From NCBI RefSeq assembly GCF_003931915.1, contig NZ_RSAA01000009.1:1-64000 (forward strand): a stretch of 64,000 nucleotides of DNA, read 5' to 3'. Position 1 is the stretch's first letter. Every line of letters starts with the position of its first letter. The stretch is from Saccharopolyspora rhizosphaerae (GTDB lineage Bacteria; Actinomycetota; Actinomycetes; Mycobacteriales; Pseudonocardiaceae). Made by a program: the position numbers and the translations under genes. The notes below the pieces were generated by a model. It was not told the origin of the DNA. It made no database searches and saw only the letters and a program-made list of their open reading frames with translations. Positions 45,662 through 56,436 of the stretch are shown in pieces.

Positions 45662-45922
45662 ATGACCTGGTGGGTGCTGGCCGCGGCGGCGGGGATCGCG
45701 GCCCTGGGAGTGGCGCGACGGGTCCGGCGGATCGTGGTGCGCCAGCGCGCGGTGGCGCGCGCGAAGGTCGAGATGGGGTGGTTCTACCAACCACCGAGAC
45801 GGCGGCCGTACGTGCGCGGCTGTGGAAGGCACGCGTCCGCGGAGCCCGTGGTGGTACTGCGGAGGGTCGACGGCTCGCCCTTGGGGACAGTCCCGCGACC
45901 AGGGAAGATGCGGTACCGGTGA
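45662..45922 (+). CDS. Small single-pass membrane protein
   Basis: 86 residues. An N-terminal hydrophobic stretch (TWWVLAAAAGIAALGVA) is followed by a strongly basic tail (RRVRRIVVRQR). No family recognised. ATG has GGAAGGAG 4-7 bases upstream. Divergent from the RPH-like gene; a coding origin is supported by the ribosome-binding site and codon bias only. Confidence 0.5.
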   Translation: MTWWVLAAAAGIAALGVARRVRRIVVRQRAVARAKVEMGWFYQPPRRRPYVRGCGRHASAEPVVVLRRVDGSPLGTVPRPGKMRYR

Positions 45923-45938
45923 GCGTCCGTCCCCAGGT

Positions 45939-45990
45939 TTGTCCCCAGTTCTCCACAGGGGTGGACGAAGTTGTCCACAACTGTGGAGAA
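45939..45990. promoter_or_regulatory. Cluster of DnaA-box-like 9-mers
   Basis: Within 52 bp: TTGTCCCCA (45939-45947), TTCTCCACA (45949-45957), TTGTCCACA (45971-45979, perfect actinobacterial DnaA box) and TGTGGAGAA (45982-45990, TTCTCCACA on the other strand). It lies in the non-coding gap between the small membrane gene and the ppa terminator. Confidence 0.6.
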
Positions 45991-45999
45991 CTCGTCAGG

Positions 46000-46037
46000 C
46001 ACGAAAAGACCCCCCACGCATCCGCGAGGAGGGTCTT
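46000..46037 (-). terminator. ppa terminator
   Basis: AAGACCC (46006-46012) pairs with GGGTCTT (46031-46037), with further pairs inward; on the minus strand the stem runs into TTTTCG, about 22 bp after the ppa stop. Confidence 0.75.
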
Positions 46038-46058
46038 CCGGTGGTGCGGGCAGCGACC

Positions 46059-46547
46059 TCAGTGCCCCGCTTCCTTGGCGCGCTCGTACGACTTCTTGAT
46101 CTCGTCCTCGGCCTCGGCACGGCCGACCCACGTGGCGCCCTCCACGCTCTTGCCCGGCTCCAGGTCCTTGTACACCTCGAAGAAGTGCTGGATCTCCAGC
46201 TTGTAGAACTCGGAGAGGTGGTGGACGTCCCGCAGGTGCTCCTGGCGCGGGTCGTCCGAAGGGACGCAGATCAGCTTGTCGTCGCCGCCCTTCTCATCGC
46301 GCATGCGGAACATGCCGATGGCGCGCGACTTGATCAGGCAGCCCGGGAATGTCGGCTCCTGGACCAGCACCAGCGCGTCCAACGGGTCGCCGTCCTCACC
46401 CAGGGTGTCGTCGACGAACCCGTAGTCGGCCGGGTACTGCGTGGCGGTGAACAACGTCCGGTCGAGACGGATACGACCCGTCTCGTGGTCCACCTCGTAC
46501 TTGTTCCGGTTCCCCTTGGGGATCTCGATCGTGACGTCGAAGTCCAC
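46059..46547 (-). CDS. ppa: Inorganic pyrophosphatase (soluble, family I)
   Basis: 162 residues, cytoplasmic. Hydrolyses pyrophosphate from biosynthesis. Active-site residues are visible: [13 protein letters not shown] (Glu, Lys), [24 protein letters not shown] (Tyr and the Asp triad) and later Lys/Tyr pairs ([18 protein letters not shown]). GTG 46547 has GAGGAA 5-8 bases upstream; the longer frame is not conserved. Divergent from dacB with a 146-bp shared promoter region. Confidence 0.95.
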   Translation of the reverse strand: MDFDVTIEIPKGNRNKYEVDHETGRIRLDRTLFTATQYPADYGFVDDTLGEDGDPLDALVLVQEPTFPGCLIKSRAIGMFRMRDEKGGDDKLICVPSDDPRQEHLRDVHHLSEFYKLEIQHFFEVYKDLEPGKSVEGATWVGRAEAEDEIKKSYERAKEAGH

Positions 46548-46693
46548 GCGGTTCCTCACTCGTCTTGCGTCGGATGCAGAAGCACGCTCGCGCGCGCGAC
46601 CACGTCTAGTGTGGACCACGCTCGGTCTCCAGGCCCCACCGCAGTGCGATGGCTCGCAATCTGGCAGTCTGATCTCCAGTCGAGGAGGAGCAC

Positions 46694-49600
46694 GTGCCCG
46701 AACCCCAGAACACCCGGGGTGAGGTGTCTGAGAGCGACGTCCGGGCGAGCTCGCCGGACCAGGACGACAGGCCGCGCACCGCTGCGCCGTCCCCGGTGGG
46801 AGCTGCTGAGACGTCGGAGAACACCCCGCCCGCGAACGACCCGGCGGAGCACATGGTGAGCAGCGGAGGCGAGGACGCCGCCGGAACCGGAGAAGCCGCA
46901 CCTGGATCGGGCCAGGCCGGTTCGAGCACCCCGGGGTCTGGGACCAAGACCACATCCGCGGACGCCCCGACCGCCACGGTCCGCGTCGCGGGAAGCCTGT
47001 TCGACGACACCGAGGGTGGCGCCCCCTCGGCCGACGGGTCTGCCGGAGGCGGCGGGGCGACGGGCCCGAGCGAGGCCTCCGGTGCCGCCGAGTCCACCTG
47101 CTCCGAGGGTGCGGGCACGAGCAAAGGCGAGACCAGCTCCGACGGGGCGACCGGCTCTGACCCGGACTCGGGCTCTGGTGGTTCCTCCAGCTCGGGCAGG
47201 TCCACCGGCTCGGTGAAGCTCTCGGAGACCGCGTTCGCGGACGCGGTCTCGACGACCCAGAAGCTCACCGGTCCCGAGGCGGACGACTCCGCCGAGTTCG
47301 CGACGAAGGCGGAACCGGGGACGGCCGCCGACTCAGCCGACGCCGCTGATCAGAAGGGCTCTGCTCCGGGACCCTCCGGGCAGGAGCCCACCGACGACCA
47401 GTCCGGGACCTCGTCGACGTCCACGGACGAGCCGCAGGCTGACCAGCAGGAGACGACCACCGAGGCCGGAGCCCCTCCGGAGCCGCCTGCCGACGACCAG
47501 TCCGCCACGGGCAAGTCCGGTGACGAGCCTTCCGCTGATGACGGGTCCAGTGGCGAGGCGTCCGCTGGGGAGGAGTCGGCCAGCGACGAGGCGGACCGCG
47601 AGGGCTCTGCCGGTGACCAGACCGCTGGTGAGGAGCCCGGGAGCGGGGAGCCCTCCGGTGAAGGGTCCGCGGACGACCAGCCGGTCGGAGCCGAGTCCGA
47701 CGAAGCGACGTCCGCCGAGGCAGAGGCCGCTGACGCCGGAACTCCTGAACGGGACGAGGGCACCCCGGCAGCTCAGGGCGACACGACCGAAGCCGACGAC
47801 TCCCGCGACGGACGGCCGGAGGACGAGACCTCTCGAGCCGACTCCCAGGCGCGGGACGCCGAACACGAGTCCGAGGACCCCGCGGCGAGCGGAGCGGGAG
47901 CGGGAGGTCCGTCTGGAACGTCCGCCCCCTCCGCCGAGGCGGAAGCGGAATCCGCTGGTGAGGAGGACGCGGACGCCACCGGTGAGTCCGCGTCAGGTGC
48001 CGGGGTTCTCACCGGTCACTCGGGTGACGCCGAGGCCGGGTCCGCGGGTGAGCGCGAAGCCGCCGAGGCTCCGGCGGAACCTGCTCGTGACGAGGACGAG
48101 GCCGTCGACGTCGACGCCGCTGCGGGTGGCGACGTCTCCACTGAGACGTCCGACCGCCCGGCTGAAGCAGCAGCGGAACCCGCCGGTGACGAGGACGTGG
48201 CCGCTGAGGAAGCGCCCACGGCGGGTGGGGAGGTTCCCACGGGAACTTCCCCCGAGACCGATCCCCGCCCCGAGACGGGGTCGGAGGCAGACGCCGAGAC
48301 CGACGCTGGTGCCGCTCCCGACACCCACACCCGCGCTGGTGCCGCGACCGGGTCCGGCGCTGACGAGGAGGGCACCGACCCCGGTGCCGCCACCGGCACC
48401 GGGGCTGCCACGGCGACCGGGACCAGCACGGCCACCGAGTCCGGCACCCGCACCAAGAGCGGCGCCGATCTCGACGGTGTCGATGTCGATGACGACGCGA
48501 CGCCGGCTTCGGGAACCGTCGCGGGGCCGGAGTGGCCAGGTGAGCAGACGCAGATGCTCACCCCGGTGGTCGTCGACGAGCTGGACGACGAGGAGCCGGA
48601 GGAACGGCCCACGGAGACGACCCAGCAGATCTCCCGGGCCGCGCTCGACGACGCCCTGGCGGAGCGGGGGCGGGAGGCGGAGCCGCCGGAGTCCGCTGCC
48701 GAGCAGACGACCCGCATCGACCTCAAGGACCTGCGCACCTCGGCTCCGGCGGAGACCTCGGCGGAGCGGACGCAGTGGATCGACCGGATCGACGTCGACG
48801 AGCCGCGGACGGCCTCGGCCGACGACTTCGCCGGCTTGGGCACGCCGCAGGCCGACCAGAGCGCAGGCCTCGCGCCCCCTCCGCCGCTCCCGCAGCCGCC
48901 GCAACGGCAGCAACCGCAGCAGGCCTACGCGAGCCCGGACGACTTCACCGGGCTCGCCGCGCCCCACCAGCCCGCGGACACGTCCGACCGGCACGCCTCG
49001 CGGGCGGTGCCGCAGCAGATCCCGATGCAGCGGCAGCCCGTCGCGGCGGCGAGGGACCGCAAGGGCCGCGGCCCGCTGATCGGCATCGCGATCGGCCTGG
49101 TCGTGCTGCTGGGCGTGTCGGTCGCGTTCGGGCCGTCGCTGGTCGACGCGCTGAGCAAGGCGCAGATCGCCGACCCGCCCGCGCCCGTCCGGCTCGACCC
49201 GAAGATCAAGCCGCTCGGGCGGAACGCACCGAGGCCCGCGCAGTCCGGCATCAGCTCGGCGCTCGCGGGGCCCGCGAGCAACCCGGCGCTGGGCACGCTC
49301 GGTGGAGTCGTCATGGACGCCCGCACCGGTGACGTGCTGTGGCAGCAGAACCCGAGCCAGCCGCTGACTCCTGCCTCGACGGGCAAGCTGATGGCGATGA
49401 GCGCTGCGCTGCTCACGCTCGACCACAACGCGCGGCTGACCACCAAGGTCGTGCGCGGCAGCCAGCCGGGCACCGTGGTGCTGGTCGGTGGCGGCGACCC
49501 GACGCTGTCATCGCTGTCCGGCGACCAGGAATCGGTGTACGAGGGTGCGCCGAAGCTGGACGACCTGGTCGCGCAGGTCAAGGCCGCGTCCGGCGGCAAC

Positions 49601-50428
49601 GTCAACACCGTGCTGGTCGACACCAGCCGCTACCGGGGCCCGACGGCCGCGTCGGGCTGGCTGCCGCAGGACGTGGCGGCGGGCTTCTACGCGCCGGTGG
49701 AGCCGGTGATGCTCGACGGCGGCCGGGTCGACCCCACGAAGGACTACAGCCCGCGCACCTCCACCCCCGCGCTGCAGGCGGGGCAGGAGCTCGCCACGAG
49801 GCTGGGCGCGGCGACCGCGGCACCCGGCGACGCCCCGGCGAACGCGCAGGTGCTGGGGCAGGTGCGCTCGGCGACGGTGTCCGAGCTGGTGGAGAACGTC
49901 CTGCTGCACTCCGACAACGTGCTGGCCGAGGCGCTGACCCGCGAGGTCGCCATCGCCACCGGCAAGGAACCGTCGTTCTCCGGAGGCACCGAGGCGGTCC
50001 GCGAGGTGCTGCAGCGCAACGGGATCGACGTCACCGGCACGACGATGGCCGATGGCAGCGGGCTGTCGCTGGACGACCGGATCACGCCGAAGCTGCTCGG
50101 GCAGCTGCTGCACAAGGCGACCGCGCCCGCCGGGCCGGACGGAGTGCTGCCGCAGGCCTCCGCGAAGCTGCGCGACCTGCTACCGGGCCTCCCCGTCGCG
50201 GGCGGCAGCGGCAGCCTCGCCGACCGGTACCAGAGCAGCCCGGGCAAGGGCTGGGTGCGGGCCAAGACCGGCACGCTCGACGGAGCCAACAGCCTCGCCG
50301 GCAGCGTCCTCACCCAGGACGGCAGGCTGCTCGTCTTCGCGATGATGTCCAACGGCACCAGCTCCTCGGTCGCGCGACCGGCGCTGGATGAGCTCGCCGG
50401 CACCCTCCGCGGCTGCGGCTGCCGCTGA
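46694..50428 (+). CDS. dacB: D-alanyl-D-alanine carboxypeptidase/endopeptidase with long acidic N-terminus
   Basis: 1244 residues. Residues 830-1244 form a PBP4-type domain with STGK (S895-K898), SDN (1073-1075) and KTG (1191-1193), the three penicillin-binding motifs; it trims or opens peptidoglycan stem peptides outside the membrane. One membrane helix lies at about 795-815. The preceding ~790 residues are cytosolic, rich in Glu, Asp, Ser, Gly, Thr and Ala and predicted disordered, ending in Gln/Pro-rich repeats with DDFAGL/DDFTGL motifs. Rv3627c-type enzymes are usually about 460-600 residues. GTG 46694 has a GAGGAGGAG site. Codon bias is normal throughout. Confidence 0.9.
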   Translation: MPEPQNTRGEVSESDVRASSPDQDDRPRTAAPSPVGAAETSENTPPANDPAEHMVSSGGEDAAGTGEAAPGSGQAGSSTPGSGTKTTSADAPTATVRVAGSLFDDTEGGAPSADGSAGGGGATGPSEASGAAESTCSEGAGTSKGETSSDGATGSDPDSGSGGSSSSGRSTGSVKLSETAFADAVSTTQKLTGPEADDSAEFATKAEPGTAADSADAADQKGSAPGPSGQEPTDDQSGTSSTSTDEPQADQQETTTEAGAPPEPPADDQSATGKSGDEPSADDGSSGEASAGEESASDEADREGSAGDQTAGEEPGSGEPSGEGSADDQPVGAESDEATSAEAEAADAGTPERDEGTPAAQGDTTEADDSRDGRPEDETSRADSQARDAEHESEDPAASGAGAGGPSGTSAPSAEAEAESAGEEDADATGESASGAGVLTGHSGDAEAGSAGEREAAEAPAEPARDEDEAVDVDAAAGGDVSTETSDRPAEAAAEPAGDEDVAAEEAPTAGGEVPTGTSPETDPRPETGSEADAETDAGAAPDTHTRAGAATGSGADEEGTDPGAATGTGAATATGTSTATESGTRTKSGADLDGVDVDDDATPASGTVAGPEWPGEQTQMLTPVVVDELDDEEPEERPTETTQQISRAALDDALAERGREAEPPESAAEQTTRIDLKDLRTSAPAETSAERTQWIDRIDVDEPRTASADDFAGLGTPQADQSAGLAPPPPLPQPPQRQQPQQAYASPDDFTGLAAPHQPADTSDRHASRAVPQQIPMQRQPVAAARDRKGRGPLIGIAIGLVVLLGVSVAFGPSLVDALSKAQIADPPAPVRLDPKIKPLGRNAPRPAQSGISSALAGPASNPALGTLGGVVMDARTGDVLWQQNPSQPLTPASTGKLMAMSAALLTLDHNARLTTKVVRGSQPGTVVLVGGGDPTLSSLSGDQESVYEGAPKLDDLVAQVKAASGGNVNTVLVDTSRYRGPTAASGWLPQDVAAGFYAPVEPVMLDGGRVDPTKDYSPRTSTPALQAGQELATRLGAATAAPGDAPANAQVLGQVRSATVSELVENVLLHSDNVLAEALTREVAIATGKEPSFSGGTEAVREVLQRNGIDVTGTTMADGSGLSLDDRITPKLLGQLLHKATAPAGPDGVLPQASAKLRDLLPGLPVAGGSGSLADRYQSSPGKGWVRAKTGTLDGANSLAGSVLTQDGRLLVFAMMSNGTSSSVARPALDELAGTLRGCGCR

Positions 50429-50510
50429 CCAGCGGGAACAGCGACTCCAGGGGCAGGTCGCGGCCCGCGAGCCCTGCCCGACGGGTGCTCCGGCGGGTAC
50501 CGTCGACGTC

Positions 50511-51602
50511 GTGAACGCCACTCCCGCCGTCGGGGCGCCCAAGGCGCTGGACTGGAACGTCGCCGTGGGCACCGCGGTCCGGCTGATGAAGCCGGGGCCG
50601 GAAGTGCCGCGCGCCGACGCCCAGCGAGCTGTGCGCTCGTTGCGGCGGTTCAGCGTCGAAGCCGAAGAGCACGTCCGCGAGCAGACCGGTCTGGGCCTGG
50701 ACCTGCCCGCCGTCGAGGGCGACGTGGTGGACCGTCCCGACTGGGTGCGCGGGGCGGCCTTCGGCCTCTCCGAGCTCACCAGCGCGGCCCTGTCCACCGT
50801 GGAGATGCCCGCGTTGCCCGGCGGCGACGTGCTGGGGCAGATCAGCACGCGCAGCGCCGGGGTGCAGGCCGGGGTGGTGCTGGCCTACCTGGGCGGCAAG
50901 GTCCTCGGCCAGTTCGACCCTTACGGCGAGTCCCGCGTCGAGGGCCAGCGCGGGCGGTTGTTGCTGGTGGCGCCGAACATCGTGGCCGCGCAGCGGTCGC
51001 TGGGCGTGCCCGCGGACGACTTCCTGATGTGGGTGTGCCTGCACGAGTCCACCCACCGGCTGCAGTTCAACGCTGTGCCGTGGCTGCGGGAGCACTTCAC
51101 CGCCGGTCTCGGACAGCTGCTCTCGCAGGTGGAGGGCAGCACCGCGGAGCTGCTGACCAGGCTGCCGAACGTGGTGCGCGAGGCCCGCACGGCCCGGCGG
51201 AGCGACTCGAGCCCGGGCATGCTCGGCGTGCTCGAGCTGCTGCAGACACCGGAGCAGCGGGCCGCGCTGGACCGGATCATCGCGATCTCCACGCTGCTGG
51301 AGGGCCACGCCGACCACGTCATGGACGCCGTGGGCCCGCAGGTCGTGCCGAGCGTCGGCACCATCCGCCAGCGGTTCACCGACCGCCGCAACGGCGGCGG
51401 ACTGCTGGACCGCATCCTGCGCAGCCTGCTGGGCGTGGACGCCAAGATCCGCCAGTACGCGCAAGGCGCGGCCTTCACCGCCCAGGTGGTCGAGCGGATC
51501 GGCATGACCGGCTTCAACGCGGTGTGGGCGCACCCGGACAACCTCCCGACCAGGGCGGAGATCCGCGTGCCGGCCGATTGGATCCGGCGGGTCCACGGCT
51601 GA
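50511..51602 (+). CDS. DUF2342 zinc-dependent metalloprotease-like protein
   Basis: 363 residues. Contains HESTH in WVCLHESTHRLQFN, a zincin HExxH motif, with a downstream Glu in EGHADHVMDAVG as likely third ligand. DUF2342 proteins are found across F420-producing actinobacteria, often labelled F420-biosynthesis associated; M. tuberculosis Rv3626c is the counterpart. No signal peptide. GTG 50511 has TACCGT exactly 7 bases upstream (leaderless). It lies directly before tilS as in mycobacteria. Confidence 0.85.
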   Translation: MNATPAVGAPKALDWNVAVGTAVRLMKPGPEVPRADAQRAVRSLRRFSVEAEEHVREQTGLGLDLPAVEGDVVDRPDWVRGAAFGLSELTSAALSTVEMPALPGGDVLGQISTRSAGVQAGVVLAYLGGKVLGQFDPYGESRVEGQRGRLLLVAPNIVAAQRSLGVPADDFLMWVCLHESTHRLQFNAVPWLREHFTAGLGQLLSQVEGSTAELLTRLPNVVREARTARRSDSSPGMLGVLELLQTPEQRAALDRIIAISTLLEGHADHVMDAVGPQVVPSVGTIRQRFTDRRNGGGLLDRILRSLLGVDAKIRQYAQGAAFTAQVVERIGMTGFNAVWAHPDNLPTRAEIRVPADWIRRVHG

Positions 51603-51646
51603 CCGGCCTGACGCGCGCGCTCCAGGGTGCCGGGGAGAATCGGAGG

Positions 51647-52633
51647 ATGCCGCCTGATCCCGCTGTGAGCGAGACCCGCACTGCCGTGCGGCGGACGCTG
51701 GCCTCGCCCGACGCGGCGCCGTTCAAGGGATCGCCGCTGGTCGTGGCCTGTTCCGGGGGTGCCGACTCGCTCGCACTCGCCGCGGCCACCGCGCACGTGG
51801 CGCGGCAGGCCGGGGTGGAGGCGCAGGCGATCGTGGTCGACCACGGCCTGCAGGTCGGCTCCGACGCGATCGCCGCCCGCTCCGTCGAGCAGCTGGCCGC
51901 CATCGGGATGTCCGCGCAGGTCGTGGAGGTCGACGTGGACGGGATGGGCGGTCTGGAGGCGGCGGCCCGCAAGGCCCGGTACGTGGCGCTGCGGGCCGAG
52001 CGCCCGAGTGGATCGCTGGTGCTGCTCGGCCACACCCTCGACGACCAGGCCGAGACCGTGCTGCTCGGGCTCGGCCGCGGGTCCGGTGCGCGGTCGATCG
52101 CGGGGATGCGCTCGCTGGACCCGCCGTGGGCGCGGCCGTTCCTGGGTGTCCGACGCACGACCACCGAGGCCGCCTGCCGGGCCCAGGGCCTCGAACCGTG
52201 GCACGACCCGCACAACACCGATGCCCGCTTCGCCCGTGTGCGGTTGCGCACAGAGGTGCTGCCGCTGCTGGAGGAGGTCCTGCAGGGCGGGGTGGCGGAA
52301 GCGCTGGCCCGCACGGCCCGTCAGCTGCGCGAGGACTGCGACGCGCTGGAGGAGGTCGCCGAGACCGAGCTCAGCCGCGTCCGCGCCGATCACGGCCTCG
52401 ATTGCGCCGAGCTGCGGCCGCTGCCCGCGGCCGTCCGGCGGCGTGTGCTGCGGGACTGGCTCGCCGAGGAGGGGGTGCCCGAAATGACCGATGCGCACCT
52501 GCGGGCGGCGGACGGGCTGGTCGCCGACTGGCGGGGGCAGGGTGGCCCGGCGTTGCCCGGTGACTTTGTGCTGCGACGAGCGCATGGCAGGCTTCGGGTG
52601 GAGACGGCGGGCCGCAAGCCGCCGAATGGCTGA
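51647..52633 (+). CDS. tilS: tRNA(Ile)-lysidine synthetase
   Basis: 328 residues. Converts C34 of tRNA-Ile(CAU) to lysidine using ATP. PP-loop VACSGGADSLAL near the N-terminus, LLGHTLDDQAETVLLGLGRGSG and NTDARFARVRLRTEVLPLL are family marks. ATG 51647 has GGGGAG 9 bases upstream. hpt follows 76 bp later, the conserved tilS-hpt-ftsH order. Confidence 0.93.
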   Translation: MPPDPAVSETRTAVRRTLASPDAAPFKGSPLVVACSGGADSLALAAATAHVARQAGVEAQAIVVDHGLQVGSDAIAARSVEQLAAIGMSAQVVEVDVDGMGGLEAAARKARYVALRAERPSGSLVLLGHTLDDQAETVLLGLGRGSGARSIAGMRSLDPPWARPFLGVRRTTTEAACRAQGLEPWHDPHNTDARFARVRLRTEVLPLLEEVLQGGVAEALARTARQLREDCDALEEVAETELSRVRADHGLDCAELRPLPAAVRRRVLRDWLAEEGVPEMTDAHLRAADGLVADWRGQGGPALPGDFVLRRAHGRLRVETAGRKPPNG

Positions 52634-52709
52634 CGGTGCACCGGCATCAGCGTCGGGGCGGGTCTCCGGCTTGGGGAATTGTTGATCCGACAAGAGGGGA
52701 AGCCGAGCC

Positions 52710-53261
52710 GTGTACGACGGCGATATCGCTTCTGTGCTCATCACCGAGCAGCAGATCAAGGACAAGGTCGCGGAGCTGGCCAAGCAGGTCGACGAGGACA
52801 ACCAGCAGGGCGGCGATCTGCTGCTGGTCGGCGTGCTCAAGGGCGCGGTCATGTTCATGACCGACTTCGCCCGCGCGCTGCCTCAGCCGGCGCAGCTGGA
52901 GTTCATGGCGGTCAGCTCGTACGGCTCGTCGACGTCGTCGTCCGGTGTCGTGCGGATCCTCAAGGACCTCGACCGAGACATCGCGGGCAAGAACGTGGTG
53001 ATCGTCGAGGACATCATCGACTCCGGCCTGACGCTGTCCTGGCTGCTCAAGAACCTCGCGTCGCGCAACCCCGCGTCGCTGGAGGTCTGCACGCTGCTGC
53101 GCAAGCCCGACGCCGTGCAGGTGGACGTCCCGGTGCGCTACGTGGGCTTCGACATCCCGAACGAGTTCGTCGTCGGCTACGGCCTCGACTACGCAGAGCG
53201 CTATCGTGATCTGCCCTACATCGGCACGCTCGATCCGAAGGTTTACACCTCGGGCGTGTGA
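52710..53261 (+). CDS. hpt: Hypoxanthine phosphoribosyltransferase
   Basis: 183 residues. Salvages hypoxanthine/guanine to IMP/GMP with PRPP. PRPP motif [17 protein letters not shown], the flexible-loop [10 protein letters not shown] and C-terminal [25 protein letters not shown] (longer motif spans 147-171) are typical. GTG start with a weak GGGGAAG site. Nearby nucleoside hydrolase at 1.2 kb could supply bases. Confidence 0.95.
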   Translation: MYDGDIASVLITEQQIKDKVAELAKQVDEDNQQGGDLLLVGVLKGAVMFMTDFARALPQPAQLEFMAVSSYGSSTSSSGVVRILKDLDRDIAGKNVVIVEDIIDSGLTLSWLLKNLASRNPASLEVCTLLRKPDAVQVDVPVRYVGFDIPNEFVVGYGLDYAERYRDLPYIGTLDPKVYTSGV

Positions 53262-53273
53262 TGCGCGGATGTG

Positions 53274-53304
53274 GATCGTCCCGCCCTCGTGCGGCGGGGC
53301 GATC
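53274..53304 (+). terminator. hpt terminator
   Basis: 12-bp stem with one G-T pair (53274-53285 with 53293-53304), 7-base loop, 12 bp after hpt. TAGGCT (about 53309) and TACGCT (about 53361) beyond it are candidate -10 hexamers for ftsH. Confidence 0.78.
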
Positions 53305-53462
53305 CTAGTAGGCTGGGCGCCCTGTGCTGGGCGCGGCATGGTCGTGCCCGCGCATCGGCCGGTACGCTGGTCTGAAGGGGTTGATGGTGGGTGTCCGCAT
53401 CAGCAGCCGTCACCCGAAGTAACAGTCAGGGAGGGTCGAGGCCGCCCGTCGGCCGCAAGTGA

Positions 53463-55745
53463 ATGGACCGAAAGCGCCTGCTCCGCAACCCGCTGCTGTG
53501 GATCCTGACAGCGTTTCTGTTGATCTACGCGTTCAGCGTGCTCTTCGACGAGACTCGCGCCTACCGCGAAGTCTCGACCTCGCAGGCCCTGGAACAGATC
53601 GCCCAGGGCAAGGTCAAAGAAGCGACCATCGAGGACAAGGAGCAGCGGGTCCGGCTGACCCTCAGCGACGGCCAGAACTTCCAGGGCAGCAACCAGCTGA
53701 TCGCGAACTACCCCGCCGGCTCGACCGAGCAGGTCGTGGGCGAGATCCGCAACGCCAAGGTGCCCAACTGGAACACCAAGGTCACCCAGGACTCGTTCTG
53801 GGTGCAGATGCTCTTCTACCTCGTGCCCATCGGCCTGCTCGTGCTGCTGCTGATGTGGATGATGAACAACGTCCAGGGCGGCGGGAACCGCGTCCTGAAC
53901 TTCGGCAAGTCCAAGGCCAAGCAGCTCACCAAGGACATGCCCAAGACGTTGTTCGGCGACGTCGCCGGCGCCGACGAGGCCGTCGAGGAGCTCCACGAGA
54001 TCAAGGACTTCCTGCAGAACCCGGGCCGCTACCAGGCCCTGGGCGCGAAGATCCCCAAGGGCGTGCTGCTCTACGGCCCGCCCGGCACCGGTAAGACGCT
54101 GCTGGCCCGCGCGGTCGCGGGCGAGGCCGGTGTGCCCTTCTACTCGATCTCCGGTTCCGACTTCGTCGAGATGTTCGTCGGTGTCGGTGCCTCCCGCGTG
54201 CGCGACCTGTTCGAGCAGGCCAAGCAGAACGCGCCCTGCATCATCTTCGTCGACGAGATCGACGCGGTCGGCCGCCAGCGCGGCGCCGGCCTCGGCGGCG
54301 GTCACGACGAGCGCGAGCAGACGCTGAACCAGCTGCTCGTCGAGATGGACGGCTTCGACTCCCGCGGCGGCATCATCCTGATCGCCGCCACGAACCGCCC
54401 CGACATCCTCGACCCCGCGCTGCTGCGCCCGGGCCGCTTCGACCGGCAGATCCCGGTCTCGGCGCCCGACCTGCGCGGCCGCAAGTCGATCCTGGGCGTG
54501 CACTCGAAGGGCAAGCCCCTCGCGCAGGACGTCGACATGGAGGGCCTCGCCAAGCGCACGGTCGGCTTCTCCGGTGCCGACCTGGAGAACGTGGTCAACG
54601 AGGCCGCGCTGCTCACCGCCCGGGAAGGCGGCCAGCTGATCAACTCGGCCGCGCTCGAGGAGGCGGTGGACCGCGTCGTCGGGGGCCCACGCCGCAAGAG
54701 CAAGATCATCTCGGAGCGGGACAAGAAGATCACCGCCTACCACGAGGGCGGACACGCCCTGGCCGCGTGGGCGATGCCCGACCTGGAGCCGGTCTACAAG
54801 CTCACGATCCTGCCGCGCGGCCGCACCGGCGGTCACGCGCTCGTCGTCCCCGAGGACGACAAGGACATGATGACCCGCTCGGAGATGATCGGTCGCCTGG
54901 TGTTCGCGCTGGGTGGTCGTTCCGCCGAGGAGCTCGTCTTCCACGAGCCGACCACCGGCGCCTCCAGCGACATCGAGCAGGCGACCAAGATCGCCCGTGC
55001 GATGGTCACCGAGTACGGCATGACCGCCCGCCTCGGTGCGGTCAAGTACGGCAAGGAGGAAGGCGACCCGTTCCTGGGCCGCACCGCCGGCCAGCAGCCG
55101 AACTACTCGCTCGAGGTCGCGCACGAGATCGACGAGGAGGTGCGCCGGCTCATCGAGGCCGCGCACACCGAGGCGTGGGAGGTGCTCAACACCTACCGCG
55201 ACGTGCTCGACGACCTCGTGCTCGAGCTCATCGAGAAGGAGACGCTCAACCGCAAGGACCTGGAGCGGATCTTCTCGCGGGTCGAGAAGCGGCCGCGGAT
55301 CACCGCGTTCAACGACTTCGGCGGGCGCACCCCGTCGGAGAAGCCGCCGGTGAAGACCCCGGGCGAGCTGGCCAAGGAGCGCGGCGAGCCGTGGCCCCCG
55401 GTCAAGGAGGAGCCGATGCCGGCCCCGTCCGCGTCGAGCACCGGTGCGCAGCAGAACGGCACCCAGGTCCAGGAGGAGGCACCGGCGGGCGCCGGCGCCA
55501 ACCAGGGCACGGTGCAGATCCAGCAGCCGCAGTCCGGCCAGCAGGTTCCCTCCGCGGTCCCGCCGAACTACGGTGCTCCACCTGGGTGGACCCCGGCCAC
55601 CAACCCGTCCGGTTCGAACTACAACTGGACCCCCTCCTGGGAACGCGGTCAGCAGCCCTCCTCCGAGCAGGGCGAGACGCAGTCCGAGAGGCCTGAGGGT
55701 CAGGATTCGGCCAGGGACAACGGCAGCGGCAACAACGGCCGCTGA
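53463..55745 (+). CDS. ftsH: ATP-dependent zinc metalloprotease FtsH
   Basis: 760 residues. Two N-terminal membrane helices (about 8-25 and 115-135) flank an extracytoplasmic domain; then AAA domain with Walker A GPPGTGKT (about 205-212), FVDEIDAVG Walker [23 protein letters not shown], and the protease HEGGH (H427) zinc motif. The C-terminal ~130 residues are Pro/Gln/Gly-rich and disordered, longer than in E. coli but usual in actinobacteria. Degrades misfolded membrane proteins. Short weak ribosome-binding site; a long leader is likely. folE follows after 55 bp. Confidence 0.97.
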   Translation: MDRKRLLRNPLLWILTAFLLIYAFSVLFDETRAYREVSTSQALEQIAQGKVKEATIEDKEQRVRLTLSDGQNFQGSNQLIANYPAGSTEQVVGEIRNAKVPNWNTKVTQDSFWVQMLFYLVPIGLLVLLLMWMMNNVQGGGNRVLNFGKSKAKQLTKDMPKTLFGDVAGADEAVEELHEIKDFLQNPGRYQALGAKIPKGVLLYGPPGTGKTLLARAVAGEAGVPFYSISGSDFVEMFVGVGASRVRDLFEQAKQNAPCIIFVDEIDAVGRQRGAGLGGGHDEREQTLNQLLVEMDGFDSRGGIILIAATNRPDILDPALLRPGRFDRQIPVSAPDLRGRKSILGVHSKGKPLAQDVDMEGLAKRTVGFSGADLENVVNEAALLTAREGGQLINSAALEEAVDRVVGGPRRKSKIISERDKKITAYHEGGHALAAWAMPDLEPVYKLTILPRGRTGGHALVVPEDDKDMMTRSEMIGRLVFALGGRSAEELVFHEPTTGASSDIEQATKIARAMVTEYGMTARLGAVKYGKEEGDPFLGRTAGQQPNYSLEVAHEIDEEVRRLIEAAHTEAWEVLNTYRDVLDDLVLELIEKETLNRKDLERIFSRVEKRPRITAFNDFGGRTPSEKPPVKTPGELAKERGEPWPPVKEEPMPAPSASSTGAQQNGTQVQEEAPAGAGANQGTVQIQQPQSGQQVPSAVPPNYGAPPGWTPATNPSGSNYNWTPSWERGQQPSSEQGETQSERPEGQDSARDNGSGNNGR

Positions 55746-55800
55746 TACTGGCGGGCGCAGCGCCCGCCGCGCGCTGCCGAGCCAGTGGAGGACAGCAACA

Positions 55801-56436
55801 GTGACCAGTGCGGTCGACGAGCCGATCGGGGCGGGGAACTCCCGCCCCGACGGCTCTTTCCACATGCCACAGTTCGACCAGGCCCGCGCCGAGGCCGCGA
55901 TCCGGGAGCTGCTCGTCGCAGCCGGTGAGGACCCCGACCGCGACGGCCTGAAGGAGACGCCGCAGCGGGTGGCGCGCGCCTACCGCGAGCTGTTCGCGGG
56001 GCTCTACACGGATCCCGACGAGGTCTTGGACAAGACCTTCGACGAGGCCCACGAAGAGCTGGTCCTGGTGCGCGACATCCCGGTGTACTCGCAGTGCGAG
56101 CACCACCTGCTGCCGTTCCACGGCACGGCCCACATCGGCTACATCCCGAACGAGCAGGGCCGGGTGACCGGGCTGTCCAAGCTGGCCCGCCTGGTCGACC
56201 TCTACGCCAAGCGCCCCCAGGTGCAGGAGCGGCTGACCTCGCAGGTCGCTGACGCGCTGGTGCGCAGGCTGGAGCCGCGCGGGGTGATCGTGGTGATCGA
56301 CGCCGAGCACCTGTGCATGGGCATGCGCGGCGTGCGCAAGGCCGGGTCGACGACCACGACGTCGGCCGTGCGCGGCATCTTCCGCAGCTCGGCGTCGTCG
56401 CGGTCCGAGGCGCTGTCGCTGATCAGGGGGCGTTGA
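55801..56436 (+). CDS. folE: GTP cyclohydrolase I
   Basis: 211 residues. First step of folate synthesis, GTP to 7,8-dihydroneopterin triphosphate. Zinc ligands in [14 protein letters not shown] and [23 protein letters not shown] is the substrate/oligomer segment. GTG 55801 has GGAGG 7-9 bases upstream. Overlaps folP by 1 base (TGATG). Confidence 0.96.
   Translation: MTSAVDEPIGAGNSRPDGSFHMPQFDQARAEAAIRELLVAAGEDPDRDGLKETPQRVARAYRELFAGLYTDPDEVLDKTFDEAHEELVLVRDIPVYSQCEHHLLPFHGTAHIGYIPNEQGRVTGLSKLARLVDLYAKRPQVQERLTSQVADALVRRLEPRGVIVVIDAEHLCMGMRGVRKAGSTTTTSAVRGIFRSSASSRSEALSLIRGR

Noticed and set aside
47520-49079. Second long plus-strand frame inside the dacB N-terminus
   Set aside because: Arg/Pro-rich alternate frame caused by the repetitive acidic codons of dacB; no start signal.
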